A stretch of DNA of 64,000 bases from Odiellus spinosus (Eukaryota > Arthropoda > Arachnida > Opiliones > Phalangiidae), in contig OY987232.1 in NCBI GenBank assembly GCA_963920705.1, positions 1,116,001-1,180,000 of the forward strand, given 5' to 3'. Made by a program: the position numbers and the translations under genes. The stretch's first letter is position 1, and the number at the start of each line of letters is the position of its first letter. Of the stretch, positions 1 through 14,800 are shown piece by piece. A model generated the notes under the pieces. That model made no database searches. It worked only from the letters and a program-made list of their open reading frames with translations, and was not told the DNA's origin.

Positions 1-2736
1 GGGAAGTTTGGGAATCTATACTTGGGAAATTTGTGAATCTAAACTTGGGAAATTTGTGAGTCTATACTTGGGAAATTTGTGAATCTATACTTGGTAAATT
101 TGTGAATCTATACTTGGGAAATTTGTGAATCTATACTTGTGAAATATGTGAATCTATACTTGGGAAATATGTGAGTCTATACTTGGGAAATTTTTGAATC
201 TATACATGGTAAATTTGTGAATCTATACTTGGGAAATTTGTGAATCTATACTTGTGAAATATGTGAATCTATACTTGGGAAATTTGTGAATCTATACTTG
301 GGAAATTTGTGAATCTAAACTTGGGAAATTGCTGGATCTATACTTGGGAAATTTGTGAATCTATACTTGGGAAATTTGTGAATCTAAACTTGGGAAATTG
401 CTGGATCTATACTTGGGAAATATGTGAATCTATACATGGTAAATTTGTGAATCTAATCTTGGGAAATTGGTGGATCTATACTTGGGAAATTGGTGGATCT
501 ATACTTGGGAAATTGCTGGATCTATACTTGGGAAATTTGTGAATCTATACATGGTAAATTTGTGAATCTATACTTGGGAAATATGTGAATCTATACTTGG
601 GAAATTTGTGAATCTATACTTGGTAAATTTGTGAATCTATACTTGTGAAATTTGTGGATCTATACTTGGGAAATATGTGAGTCTATACTTGGGAAATTTG
701 TGAATCTATACATGGTAAATTTGTGAATCTAAACTTGGGAAATTTGTGAATCTATACTTGGGAAATTTGTGAATCTATACTTGGGAAATTTGTGAATCTA
801 TACTTGGGAAATTTGTGGATCTAAACTTGGGAAATTGGTGGATCTATACTTGGGAAATTGGTGGATCTATACTTGGGAAATTGGTGGATCTATACTTGGG
901 AAATTGTTGGATCTATACTTGGGAAATTTGTGAATCTATACTTGGGAAACTTGTGAATCTATACTTGGGAAATTTGTGAATCTATACTTGGGAAATTTGT
1001 GAATCTATACTTGGGAAATTGGTGGATCTATACTTGGGAAATTGTTGGATCTATACTTGAGAAATTGTTGGATCTATACTTGGGAAATTAGTGGATCTAT
1101 ACTTGGGAAATTTGTGAATCTATACTTGGGAAAATTGTGAATCTATGCTTGGGAAATTTGGGAATCTATACTTGGGAAATTTGTGAATCTAAACTTGGGA
1201 AATTTGTGAGTCTATACTTGGGAAATTTGTGAATCTATACTTGGGAAATTTGTGAATCTATACTTGAGAAATTTGTGAATCTAAACTTGGGAAATTGGTG
1301 GATCTATACTTGAGAAATTTGTGGATCTATACTTGGGAAAATTGTGAATCTATACTTGGGAAATTTGTGAATCTATACTTGGGAAATTTGTGAATCTATA
1401 CTTGGGAAATTTGTGAATCTACGCTTGGGAAATTTGTGAATCTATACTTGAGAAATTTGTGAATCTAAACTTGGGAAATTGGTGGATCTATACTTGAGAA
1501 ATTTGTGGATCTATACTTGGGAAATTGGTGGATCTATACTTGGGAAATTTGTGAATCTATACTTGGGAAATATGTGAATCTATACTTGGGAAATTTGTGA
1601 ATCTATACATGGTAAATTTGTGAATCTATACATGGTAAATTTGTGAATCTATACTTGGGAAATTTGTGAATCTATACTTGGGAAATTTGTGAATCTATAC
1701 TTGGGAAATTTGTGAATCTATACTTGTGAAATTTGTGAAACTACACTTGGGAAATTTGTGAATCTATACTTGGGAAAATTGTGAATCTATACTTGGGAAA
1801 TTTGTGAATCTATACTTGGGAAATTTGTGAATCTATACTTGGGAAATTTGTGAATCTAAACTTGGGAAATTGCTGGATCTATACTTGGGAAATTGCTGGA
1901 TCTATACTTGAGAAATTTGTGAATCTATACTTGGGAAATATGTGAATCTATACATGGTAAATTTGTGAATCTAATCTTTAGAAATTGGTGGATCTATACT
2001 TGGGAAATTGGTGGATCTATACTTGGGAAATTTGTGAATCTATACATAGTAAATTTGTAAATCTATACTTGGAAATATGTGAATCTATACTTGGGAAATT
2101 TGTGAATCTATACTTGGGAAATTTGTGAATCTATACTTGGGAAATTTGGGAATCTATACTTGGGAAATTTGTGAATCTATACTTGTGAAATTTGTGAATC
2201 TATACTTGGGAAATATGTGAGTCTATACTTGGGAAATTTGTGAATCTATACATGGTAAATTTGTGAATCTATACTTGGGAAATTTGTGAATCTATACTTG
2301 GGAAATTGGTGGATCTATACTTGAGAAATTTGTGGATCTATACTTGGGAAATTTGTGGATCTATACTTGGGAAATTTGTGAATCTATACTTGGGAAATTT
2401 GTGAATCTAAACTTGGGAAATTGGTGGATCTATACTTGGGAAATTGGTGGATCTATACTTGGGAAATTGGTGGATCTATACTTGGGAAATTGTTGGATCT
2501 ATACTTGGGAAATTTGTGAATCTATACTTGGGAAAATTGTGAATCTATACTTGGGAAATTTGTGAATCTATACTTGGGAAATTTGTGAATCTATACTTGG
2601 GAAATTGGTGGATCTATACTTGGGAAATTGTTGGATCTATACTTGAGAAATTGTTGGATCTATACTTGGGAAATTAGTGGATCTATACTTGGGAAATTTG
2701 TGAATCTATACTTGGGAAAATTGTGAATCTATGCTT

Positions 2737-4930
2737 GGGAAGTTTGGGAATCTATACTTGGGAAATTTGTGAATCTAAACTTGGGAAATTTGTGAGTCTA
2801 TACTTGGGAAATTTGTGAATCTATACTTGGTAAATTTGTGAATCTATACTTGGGAAATTTGTGAATCTATACTTGTGAAATATGTGAATCTATACTTGGG
2901 AAATATGTGAGTCTATACTTGGGAAATTTTTGAATCTATACATGGTAAATTTGTGAATCTATACTTGGGAAATTTGTGAATCTATACTTGTGAAATATGT
3001 GAATCTATACTTGGGAAATTTGTGAATCTATACTTGGGAAATTTGTGAATCTAAACTTGGGAAATTGCTGGATCTATACTTGGGAAATTTGTGAATCTAT
3101 ACTTGGGAAATTTGTGAATCTAAACTTGGGAAATTGCTGGATCTATACTTGGGAAATTGCTGGATCTATACTTGGGAAATATGTGAATCTATACATGGTA
3201 AATTTGTGAATCTAATCTTGGGAAATTGGTGGATCTATACTTGGGAAATTGGTGGATCTATACTTGGGAAATTGCTGGATCTATACTTGGGAAATTTGTG
3301 AATCTATACATGGTAAATTTGTGAATCTATACTTGGGAAATATGTGAATCTATACTTGGGAAATTTGTGAATCTATACTTGGTAAATTTGTGAATCTATA
3401 CTTGTGAAATTTGTGGATCTATACTTGGGAAATATGTGAGTCTATACTTGGGAAATTTGTGAATCTATACATGGTAAATTTGTGAATCTAAACTTGGGAA
3501 ATTTGTGAATCTATACTTGGGAAATTTGTGAATCTATACTTGGGAAATTTGTGAATCTATACTTGGGAAATTTGTGGATCTAAACTTGGGAAATTGGTGG
3601 ATCTATACTTGGGAAATTGGTGGATCTATACTTGGGAAATTGGTGGATCTATACTTGGGAAATTGTTGGATCTATACTTGGGAAATTTGTGAATCTATAC
3701 TTGGGAAACTTGTGAATCTATACTTGGGAAATTTGTGAATCTATACTTGGGAAATTTGTGAATCTATACTTGGGAAATTGGTGGATCTATACTTGGGAAA
3801 TTTGTGGATCTATACTTGGGAAAATTGTGAATCTATACTTGGGAAATTTGTGAATCTATACTTGGGAAATTTGTGAATCTATACTTGGGAAATTTGTGAA
3901 TCTACGCTTGGGAAATTTGTGAATCTATACTTGAGAAATTTGTGAATCTAAACTTGGGAAATTGGTGGATCTATACTTGAGAAATTTGTGGATCTATACT
4001 TGGGAAATTGGTGGATCTATACTTGGGAAATTTGTGAATCTATACTTGGGAAATATGTGAATCTATACTTGGGAAATTTGTGAATCTATACATGGTAAAT
4101 TTGTGAATCTATACATGGTAAATTTGTGAATCTATACTTGGGAAATTTGTGAATCTATACTTGGGAAATTTGTGAATCTATACTTGGGAAATTTGTGAAT
4201 CTATACTTGTGAAATTTGTGAAACTACACTTGGGAAATTTGTGAATCTATACTTGGGAAAATTGTGAATCTATACTTGGGAAATTTGTGAATCTATACTT
4301 GGGAAATTTGTGAATCTATACTTGGGAAATTTGTGAATCTAAACTTGGGAAATTGCTGGATCTATACTTGGGAAATTGCTGGATCTATACTTGAGAAATT
4401 TGTGAATCTATACTTGGGAAATATGTGAATCTATACATGGTAAATTTGTGAATCTAATCTTTAGAAATTGGTGGATCTATACTTGGGAAATTGGTGGATC
4501 TATACTTGGGAAATTTGTGAATCTATACATAGTAAATTTGTAAATCTATACTTGGAAATATGTGAATCTATACTTGGGAAATTTGTGAATCTATACTTGG
4601 GAAATTTGTGAATCTATACTTGGGAAATTTGGGAATCTATACTTGGGAAATTTGTGAATCTATACTTGTGAAATTTGTGAATCTATACTTGGGAAATATG
4701 TGAGTCTATACTTGGGAAATTTGTGAATCTATACATGGTAAATTTGTGAATCTATACTTGGGAAATTTGTGAATCTATACTTGGGAAATTGGTGGATCTA
4801 TACTTGAGAAATTTGTGGATCTATACTTGGGAAATTTGTGAATCTATACTTGGGAAATTTGTGAATCTATACTTGGGAAATTTGTGAATCTAAACTTGGG
4901 AAATTGGTGGATCTATACTTGGGAAATTTG
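2737..4930 (+). repeat. Segmental copy of 1-2,450 with one internal deletion
   Basis: This segment follows the monomer order of 1-2,450. The offset is 2,736 bp at the start, rises to 2,759 after one extra GCTGG monomer near 3,150, then falls to 2,483 after about 3,790. The last change of 276 bp equals 12 monomers missing from this copy relative to about 1,030-1,320. At the far end CTAAAC lies at 2407 and at 4890, still 2,483 apart. The copies diverge at about 4,930. All offset changes are whole monomers, which points to unequal exchange in register. Confidence 0.8.
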
Positions 4931-5697
4931 TGAATTTATACTTGGGAAGTATGTGAATCTATACTTGGGAAATTTGTGAATCTATACTTGGGAAATTTGT
5001 GAATCTATACTTGGGAAATATGTGAATCTATACATGGTAAATTTGTGAATCTAATCTTGGGAAATTGGTGGATCTATACTTGGGAAATTGGTGGATCTAT
5101 ACTTGGGAAATTGCTGGATCTATACTTGGGAAATTTGTGAATCTATACATGGTAAATTTGTAAATCTATACTTGGGAAATATGTGAATCTATACTTGGGA
5201 AATTTGTGAATCTATACATGGTAAATTTGTAAATCTATACTTGGGAAATATGTGAGTATACTTGGGAAATTTGTGAATCTATACATGGTAAATTTGTGAA
5301 TCTATACTTGGGAAATTTGTGAATCTATACTTGGGAAATTTGTGAATCTAAACTTGGAAAATTGGTGGATCTAAACTTGGAAAATTGGTGGATCTATACT
5401 TGGGAAATTTGTGAATCTATACTTGGGAAATTTGTGAATCTATACTTGGGAAATTTGTGGATCTAAACTTGGGAAATTGGTGGATCTATACTTGGGAAAT
5501 TGGTGGATCTATACTTGGGAAATTGGTGGATCTATACTTGGGAAATTGGTGGATCTATACTTGGGAAATTGTTGGATCTATACTTGGGAAATTTGTGAAT
5601 CTATACTTGGGAAACTTGTGAATCTATACTTGGGAAATTTGTGAATCTATACTTGGGAAATTTGTGAATCTATACTTGGGAAATTTGTGAATCTATA
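4206..5697 (+). repeat. Tandem duplication, period 1,492 bp, copy 1
   Basis: This copy begins with the CTTGTGAAATTTGTGAAAC monomer at 4206. The next copy begins with the same monomer at 5698. Internal landmarks repeat at exactly 1,492 bp: the 22-bp monomer CTTGGAAATATG at 4551 and 6043, and the private short monomer TGTGAGTATAC at 5251 and 6743. The period is 65 monomers minus three bases, which is explained by one 22-bp and one 21-bp monomer inside. Confidence 0.88.
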
Positions 5698-7189
5698 CTT
5701 GTGAAATTTGTGAAACTACACTTGGGAAATTTGTGAATCTATACTTGGGAAAATTGTGAATCTATACTTGGGAAATTTGTGAATCTATACTTGGGAAATT
5801 TGTGAATCTATACTTGGGAAATTTGTGAATCTAAACTTGGGAAATTGCTGGATCTATACTTGGGAAATTGCTGGATCTATACTTGAGAAATTTGTGAATC
5901 TATACTTGGGAAATATGTGAATCTATACATGGTAAATTTGTGAATCTAATCTTTAGAAATTGGTGGATCTATACTTGGGAAATTGGTGGATCTATACTTG
6001 GGAAATTTGTGAATCTATACATAGTAAATTTGTAAATCTATACTTGGAAATATGTGAATCTATACTTGGGAAATTTGTGAATCTATACTTGGGAAATTTG
6101 TGAATCTATACTTGGGAAATTTGGGAATCTATACTTGGGAAATTTGTGAATCTATACTTGTGAAATTTGTGAATCTATACTTGGGAAATATGTGAGTCTA
6201 TACTTGGGAAATTTGTGAATCTATACATGGTAAATTTGTGAATCTATACTTGGGAAATTTGTGAATCTATACTTGGGAAATTGGTGGATCTATACTTGAG
6301 AAATTTGTGGATCTATACTTGGGAAATTTGTGAATCTATACTTGGGAAATTTGTGAATCTATACTTGGGAAATTTGTGAATCTAAACTTGGGAAATTGGT
6401 GGATCTATACTTGGGAAATTTGTGAATTTATACTTGGGAAGTATGTGAATCTATACTTGGGAAATTTGTGAATCTATACTTGGGAAATTTGTGAATCTAT
6501 ACTTGGGAAATATGTGAATCTATACATGGTAAATTTGTGAATCTAATCTTGGGAAATTGGTGGATCTATACTTGGGAAATTGGTGGATCTATACTTGGGA
6601 AATTGCTGGATCTATACTTGGGAAATTTGTGAATCTATACATGGTAAATTTGTAAATCTATACTTGGGAAATATGTGAATCTATACTTGGGAAATTTGTG
6701 AATCTATACATGGTAAATTTGTAAATCTATACTTGGGAAATATGTGAGTATACTTGGGAAATTTGTGAATCTATACATGGTAAATTTGTGAATCTATACT
6801 TGGGAAATTTGTGAATCTATACTTGGGAAATTTGTGAATCTAAACTTGGAAAATTGGTGGATCTAAACTTGGAAAATTGGTGGATCTATACTTGGGAAAT
6901 TTGTGAATCTATACTTGGGAAATTTGTGAATCTATACTTGGGAAATTTGTGGATCTAAACTTGGGAAATTGGTGGATCTATACTTGGGAAATTGGTGGAT
7001 CTATACTTGGGAAATTGGTGGATCTATACTTGGGAAATTGGTGGATCTATACTTGGGAAATTGTTGGATCTATACTTGGGAAATTTGTGAATCTATACTT
7101 GGGAAACTTGTGAATCTATACTTGGGAAATTTGTGAATCTATACTTGGGAAATTTGTGAATCTATACTTGGGAAATTGGTGGATCTATA
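5698..7189 (+). repeat. Tandem duplication, period 1,492 bp, copy 2
   Basis: This is the adjacent second copy of 4,206-5,697, sharing even the private 21-bp monomer with the TCT loss (GTGAGTATAC at about 6,745). The head of the unit does not recur at about 7,190, so there are two copies only. Sharing of rare indels indicates a recent event. Confidence 0.88.
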
Positions 7190-10100
7190 CTTGGGAAATT
7201 GTTGGATCTATACTTGAGAAATTGTTGGATCTATACTTGGGAAACTAGTGGATCTATACTTGGGAAATTTGTGAATCTATACTTGGGAAAATTGTGAATC
7301 TATGCTTGGGAAGTTTGGGAATCTATACTTGGGAAATTTGTGAATCTAAACTTGGGAAATTTGTGAGTCTATACTTGGGAAATTTGTGAATCTATACTTG
7401 GGAAATTTGTGAATCTATACTTGAGAAATTTGTGAATCTAAACTTGGGAAATTGGTGGATCTATACTTGAGAAATTTGTGGATCTATACTTGGGAAAATT
7501 GTGAATCTATACTTGGGAAATTTGTGAATCTATACTTGGGAAATTTGTGAGTCTATACTTGGGAAATTTGTGAATCTATACTTGGGAAATTTGTGAATCT
7601 ATACTTGTGAAATATGTGAATCTATACTTGGGAAATTTGTGAATCTATACTTGGGAAATTTGTGAATCTATACTTGGGAAATTTGTGAATCTATACTTGA
7701 GAAATTTGTGAATCTATACTTGTGAAATATGTGAATCTATACTTGGGAAATATGTGAGTCTATACTTGGGAAATTTGTGAATCTATACATGGTAAATTTG
7801 TGAATCTAAACTTGGGAAATTTGTGAATCTATACTTGGGAAATTTGTGAATCTATACTTGGGAAATTTGTGGATCTAAACTTGGGAAATTGGTGGATCTA
7901 TACTTGGGAAATTGGTGGATCTATACTTGGGAAATTGGTGGATCTATACTTGGGAAATTGTTGGATCTATACTTGGGAAATTTGTGAATCTATACTTGGG
8001 AAAATTGTGAATCTATACTTGGGAAATTTGTGAATCTATACTTGGGAAATTTGTGAATCTATACTTGGGAAATTGGTGGATCTATACTTGGGAAATTGTT
8101 GGATCTATACTTGAGAAATTGTTGGATCTATACTTGGGAAATTAGTGGATCTATACTTGGGAAATTTGTGAATCTATACTTGGGAAAATTGTGAATCTAT
8201 GCTTGGGAAGTTTGGGAATCTATACTTGGGAAATTTGTGAATCTAAACTTGGGAAATTTGTGAGTCTATACTTGGGAAATTTGTGAATCTATACTTGGTA
8301 AATTTGTGAATCTATACTTGGGAAATTTGTGAATCTATACTTGTGAAATATGTGAATCTATACTTGGGAAATATGTGAGTCTATACTTGGGAAATTTTTG
8401 AATCTATACATGGTAAATTTGTGAATCTATACTTGGGAAATTTGTGAATCTATACTTGTGAAATATGTGAATCTATACTTGGGAAATTTGTGAATCTATA
8501 CTTGGGAAATTTGTGAATCTAAACTTGGGAAATTGCTGGATCTATACTTGGGAAATTTGTGAATCTAAACTTGGGAAATTGCTGGATCTATACTTGGGAA
8601 ATTGCTGGATCTATACTTGGGAAATATGTGAATCTATACATGGTAAATTTGTGAATCTAATCTTGGGAAATTGGTGGATCTATACTTGGGAAATTGGTGG
8701 ATCTATACTTGGGAAATTGCTGGATCTATACTTGGGAAATTTGTGAATCTATACATGGTAAATTTGTGAATCTATACTTGGGAAATATGTGAATCTATAC
8801 TTGGGAAATTTGTGAATCTATACTTGGTAAATTTGTGAATCTATACTTGTGAAATTTGTGGATCTATACTTGGGAAATATGTGAGTCTATACTTGGGAAA
8901 TTTGTGAATCTATACATGGTAAATTTGTGAATCTAAACTTGGGAAATTTGTGAATCTATACTTGGGAAATTTGTGAATCTATACTTGGGAAATTTGTGAA
9001 TCTATACTTGGGAAATTTGTGGATCTAAACTTGGGAAATTGGTGGATCTATACTTGGGAAATTGGTGGATCTATACTTGGGAAATTGGTGGATCTATACT
9101 TGGGAAATTGTTGGATCTATACTTGGGAAATTTGTGAATCTATACTTGGGAAACTTGTGAATCTATACTTGGGAAATTTGTGAATCTATACTTGGGAAAT
9201 TTGTGAATCTATACTTGGGAAATTGGTGGATCTATACTTGGGAAATTGTTGGATCTATACTTGAGAAATTGTTGGATCTATACTTGGGAAATTAGTGGAT
9301 CTATACTTGGGAAATTTGTGAATCTATACTTGGGAAAATTGTGAATCTATGCTTGGGAAGTTTGGGAATCTATACTTGGGAAATTTGTGAATCTAAACTT
9401 GGGAAATTTGTGAGTCTATACTTGGGAAATTTGTGAATCTATACTTGGGAAATTTGTGAATCTATACTTGAGAAATTTGTGAATCTAAACTTGGGAAATT
9501 GGTGGATCTATACTTGAGAAATTTGTGGATCTATACTTGGGAAAATTGTGAATCTATACTTGGGAAATTTGTGAATCTATACTTGGGAAATTTGTGAATC
9601 TATACTTGGGAAATTTGTGAATCTACGCTTGGGAAATTTGTGAATCTATACTTGAGAAATTTGTGAATCTAAACTTGGGAAATTGGTGGATCTATACTTG
9701 AGAAATTTGTGGATCTATACTTGGGAAATTGGTGGATCTATACTTGGGAAATTTGTGAATCTATACTTGGGAAATATGTGAATCTATACTTGGGAAATTT
9801 GTGAATCTATACATGGTAAATTTGTGAATCTATACTTGGGAAATTTGTGAATCTATACTTGGGAAATTTGTGAATCTATACTTGTGAAATTTGTGAAACT
9901 ACACTTGGGAAATTTGTGAATCTATACTTGGGAAAATTGTGAATCTATACTTGGGAAATTTGTGAATCTATACTTGGGAAATTTGTGAATCTACACTTGG
10001 GAAATTTGTGAATCTAAACTTGGGAAATTGCTGGATCTATACTTGGGAAATTGCTGGATCTATACTTGAGAAATTTGTGAATCTATACTTGGGAAATATG

Positions 10101-13100
10101 TGAATCTATACATGGTAAATTTGTGAATCTAATCTTTAGAAATTGGTGGATCTATACTTGGGAAATTGGTGGATCTATACTTGGGAAATTTGTGAATCTA
10201 TACATAGTAAATTTGTAAATCTATACTTGGAAATATGTGAATCTATACTTGGGAAATTTGTGAATCTATACTTGGGAAATTTGTGAATCTATACTTGGGA
10301 AATTTGGGAATCTATACTTGGGAAATTTGTGAATCTATACTTGTGAAATTTGTGAATCTATACTTGGGAAATATGTGAGTCTATACTTGGGAAATTTGTG
10401 AATCTATACATGGTAAATTTGTGAATCTATACTTGGGAAATTTGTGAATCTATACTTGGGAAATTGGTGGATCTATACTTGAGAAATTTGTGGATCTATA
10501 CTTGGGAAATTTGTGAATCTATACTTGGGAAATTTGTGAATCTATACTTGGGAAATTTGTGAATCTAAACTTGGGAAATTGGTGGATCTATACTTGGGAA
10601 ATTTGTGAATTTATACTTGGGAAGTATGTGAATCTATACTTGGGAAATTTGTGAATCTATACTTGGGAAATTTGTGAATCTATACTTGGGAAATATGTGA
10701 ATCTATACTTGGGAAATTTGTGGATCTAAACTTGGGAAATTGGTGGATCTATACTTGGGAAATTGGTGGATCTATACTTGGGAAATTGGTGGATCTATAC
10801 TTGGGAAATTGGTGGATCTATACTTGGGAAATTGTTGGATCTATACTTGGGAAATTTGTGAATCTATACTTGGGAAACTTGTGAATCTATACTTGGGAAA
10901 TTTGTGAATCTATACTTGGGAAATTTGTGAATCTATACTTGGGAAATTGGTGGATCTATACTTGGGAAATTGTTGGATCTATACTTGAGAAATTGTTGGA
11001 TCTATACTTGGGAAACTAGTGGATCTATACTTGGGAAATTTGTGAATCTATACTTGGGAAAATTGTGAATCTATGCTTGGGAAGTTTGGGAATCTATACT
11101 TGGGAAATTTGTGAATCTAAACTTGGGAAATTTGTGAGTCTATACTTGGGAAATTTGTGAATCTATACTTGGGAAATTTGTGAATCTATACTTGAGAAAT
11201 TTGTGAATCTAAACTTGGGAAATTGGTGGATCTATACTTGAGAAATTTGTGGATCTATACTTGGGAAAATTGTGAATCTATACTTGGGAAATTTGTGAAT
11301 CTATACTTGGGAAATTTGTGAATCTATACTTGGGAAATTTGTGAATCTACGCTTGGGAAATTTGTGAATCTATACTTGAGAAATTTGTGAATCTAAACTT
11401 GGGAAATTGGTGGATCTATACTTGAGAAATTTGTGGATCTATACTTGGGAAATTTGTGAATCTACGCTTGGGAAATTTGTGAATCTATGCTTGAGAAATT
11501 TGTGAATCTAAACTTGGGAAATTGGTGGATCTATACTTGAGAAATTTGTGGATCTATACTTGGGAAATTGGTGGATCTATACTTGGGAAATTTGTGAATC
11601 TATACTTGGGAAATATGTGAATCTATACTTGGGAAATTTGTGAATCTATACATGGTAAATTTGTGAATCTATACTTGGGAAATTTGTGAATCTATACTTG
11701 GGAAATTTGTGAATCTATACTTGGGAAAATTGTGAATCTATACTTGGGAAAATTGTGATTCTATACTTGGGAAATTTGTGAATCTATACTTGGGAAATTT
11801 GTGAATCTATACTTGGGAAATTTGTGAATCTAAACTTGGGAAATTGCTGGATCTATACTTGGGAAATTGCTGGATCTATACTTGAGAAATTTGTGAATCT
11901 ATACTTGGGAAATATGTGAATCTATACATGGTAAATTTGTGAATCTAATCTTTAGAAATTGGTGGATCTATACTTGGGAAATTGGTGGATCTATACTTGG
12001 GAAATTTGTGAATCTATACTTGGGAAATTTGGGAATCTATACTTGGGAAATTTGTGAATCTATACTTGTGAAATTTGTGAATCTATACTTGGGAAATATG
12101 TGAGTCTATACTTGGGAAATTTGTGAATCTATACATGGTAAATTTGTGAATCTATACTTGGGAAATTGGTGGATCTATACTTGAGAAATTTGTGGATCTA
12201 TACTTGGGAAATTTGTGAATCTATACTTGGGAAATTTGTGAATCTATACTTGGGAAATTTGTGAATCTAAACTTGGGAAATTGGTGGATCTATACTTGGG
12301 AAATTTGTGAATTTATACTTGGGAAGTATGTGAATCTATACTTGGGAAATTTGTGAATCTATACTTGGGAAATTTGTGAATCTATACTTGGGAAATATGT
12401 GAATCTATACATGGTAAATTTGTGAATCTAATCTTGGGAAATTGGTGGATCTATACTTGGGAAATTGGTGGATCTATACTTGGGAAATTGCTGGATCTAT
12501 ACTTGGGAAATTTGTGAATCTATACATGGTAAATTTGTAAATCTATACTTGGGAAATATGTGAATCTATACTTGGGAAATTTGTGATTCTATACTTGTGA
12601 AATTTGTGAATCTATACTTGGGAAATATGTGAGTCTATACTTGGGAAATTTGTGAATCTATACATGGTAAATTTGTGAATCTATACTTGGGAAATTTGTG
12701 AATCTATACTTGGGAAATTTGTGAATCTAAACTTGGAAAATTGGTGGATCTAAACTTGGAAAATTGGTGGATCTATACTTGAGAAATTTGTGAATCTATA
12801 CTTGGGAAATTTGTGAATCTATACTTGGGAAATTTGTGGATCTAAACTTGGGAAATTGGTGGATCTATACTTGGGAAATTGGTGGATCTATACTTGGGAA
12901 ATTGGTGGATCTATACTTGGGAAATTGGTGGATCTATACTTGGGAAATTTGTGAATCTATACTTGGGAAACTTGTGAATCTATACTTGGGAAATTTGTGA
13001 ATCTATACTTGGGAAATTTGTGAATCTATACTTGGGAAATTGGTGGATCTATACTTGGGAAATTGTTGGATCTATACTTGAGAAATTGTTGGATCTATAC

Positions 13101-14800
13101 TTGGGAAATTAGTGGATCTATACTTGGGAAATTTGTGAATCTATACTTGGGAAAATTGTGAATCTATGCTTGGGAAGTTTGGGAATCTATACTTGGGAAA
13201 TTTGTGAATCTAAACTTGGGAAATTTGTGAGTCTATACTTTGGAAATTTGTGAATCTATACTTGGGAAATTTGTGAATCTATACTTGAGAAATTTGTGAA
13301 TCTAAACTTGGGAAATTGGTGGATCTATACTTGAGAAATTTGTGGATCTATACTTGGGAAAATTGTGAATCTATACTTGGGAAATTTGTGAATCTATACT
13401 TGGGAAATTTGTGAATCTATACTTGGGAAATTTGTGAATCTATACATGGTAAATTTGTGAATCTATACTTGGGAAATTTGTGAATCTATACTTGGGAAAT
13501 TTGTGAATCTATACTTGGGAAATTTGTGAATCTATACTTGTGAAATTTGTGAAACTACACCTGGGAAATTTGTGAATCTATACTTGGGAAAATTGTGAAT
13601 CTATACTTGGGAAATTTGTGAATCTATACTTGGGAAATTTGTGAATCTATACTTGGGAAATTTGTGAATCTAAACTTGGGAAATTGCTGGATCTATACTT
13701 GGGAAATTGCTGGATCTATACTTGGGAAATTGCTGGATCTATACTTGAGAAATTTGTGAATCTATACTTGGGAAATATGTGAATCTATACATGGTAAATT
13801 TGTGAATCTAATCTTTAGAAATTGGTGGATCTATACTTGGGAAATTGGTGGATCTATACTTGGGAAATTTGTGAATCTATACATAGTAAATTTGTAAATC
13901 TATACTTGGAAATATGTGAATCTATACTTGGGAAATTTGTGAATCTATACTTGGGAAATTTGGGAATCTATACTTGGGAAATTTGGGAATCTATACTTGG
14001 GAAATTTGTGAATCTATACTTGTGAAATTTGTGAATCTATACTTGGGAAATATGTGAGTCTATACTTGGGAAATTTGTGAATCTATACATGGTAAATTTG
14101 TGAATCTATACTTGGGAAATTTGTGAATCTATACTTGGGAAATTGGTGGATCTATACTTGAGAAATTTGTGGATCTATACTTGGGAAATTTGTGAATCTA
14201 TACTTGGGAAATTTGTGAATCTATACTTGGGAAATTTGTGAATCTAAACTTGGGAAATTGGTGGATCTATACTTGGGAAATTTGTGAATTTATACTTGGG
14301 AAGTATGTGAATCTATACTTGGGAAATTTGTGAATCTATACTTGGGAAATTTGTGAATCTATACTTGGGAAATATGTGAATCTATACATGGTAAATTTGT
14401 GAATCTAATCTTGGGAAATTGGTGGATCTATACTTGGGAAATTGCTGGATCTATACTTGGGAAATTTGTGAATCTATACATGGTAAATTTGTAAATCTAT
14501 ACTTGGGAAATATGTGAATCTATACTTGGGAAATTTGTGAATCTATACTTGGGAAATTTGTGATTCTATACTTGTGAAATTTGTGAATCTATACTTGGGA
14601 AATATGTGAGTCTATACTTGGGAAATTTGTGAATCTATACATGGTAAATTTGTGAATCTATACTTGGGAAATTTGTGAATCTATACTTGGGAAATTTGTG
14701 AATCTAAACTTGGAAAATTGGTGGATCTAAACTTGGAAAATTGGTGGATCTATACTTGGGAAATTTGTGAATCTATACTTGGGAAATATGTGAATCTATA

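Larger units (their letters stand above)
1..14800 (+). repeat. Satellite block A
   Basis: This block is marked by the monomer pair ATGCTTGGGAAGTTTGGGAATC. The GGGAAG copies lie at 1, 2737, 7308, 8205, 9355, 11079 and 13172, with a GTGAATC form at 15379. Spacings such as 897, 1,150 and 2,093 bp are exact multiples of 23. Spacings of 1,724 and 2,207 are one base short because a 22-bp monomer lies between. A second marker is CTAATCTTTAGAAATTGG (near 1971, 5946, 10130, 11945 and 13809), where other blocks have CTAATCTTGGG. ACTTGAGAAATTGTTGG monomers are also common. No gene is seen. Confidence 0.85.

Noticed and set aside
309-542. Open reading frame of 77 codons (and similar ones at 2332, 8513, 13822, 15043, 17365, 18538, 19940, 21412, 24655, 27042, 34676, 41430 and 50619)
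   Set aside because: Each is a run of satellite monomers that happen to lack TGA. They begin at non-ATG codons or by chance, overlap in several frames, and encode only the 23-residue repeat.
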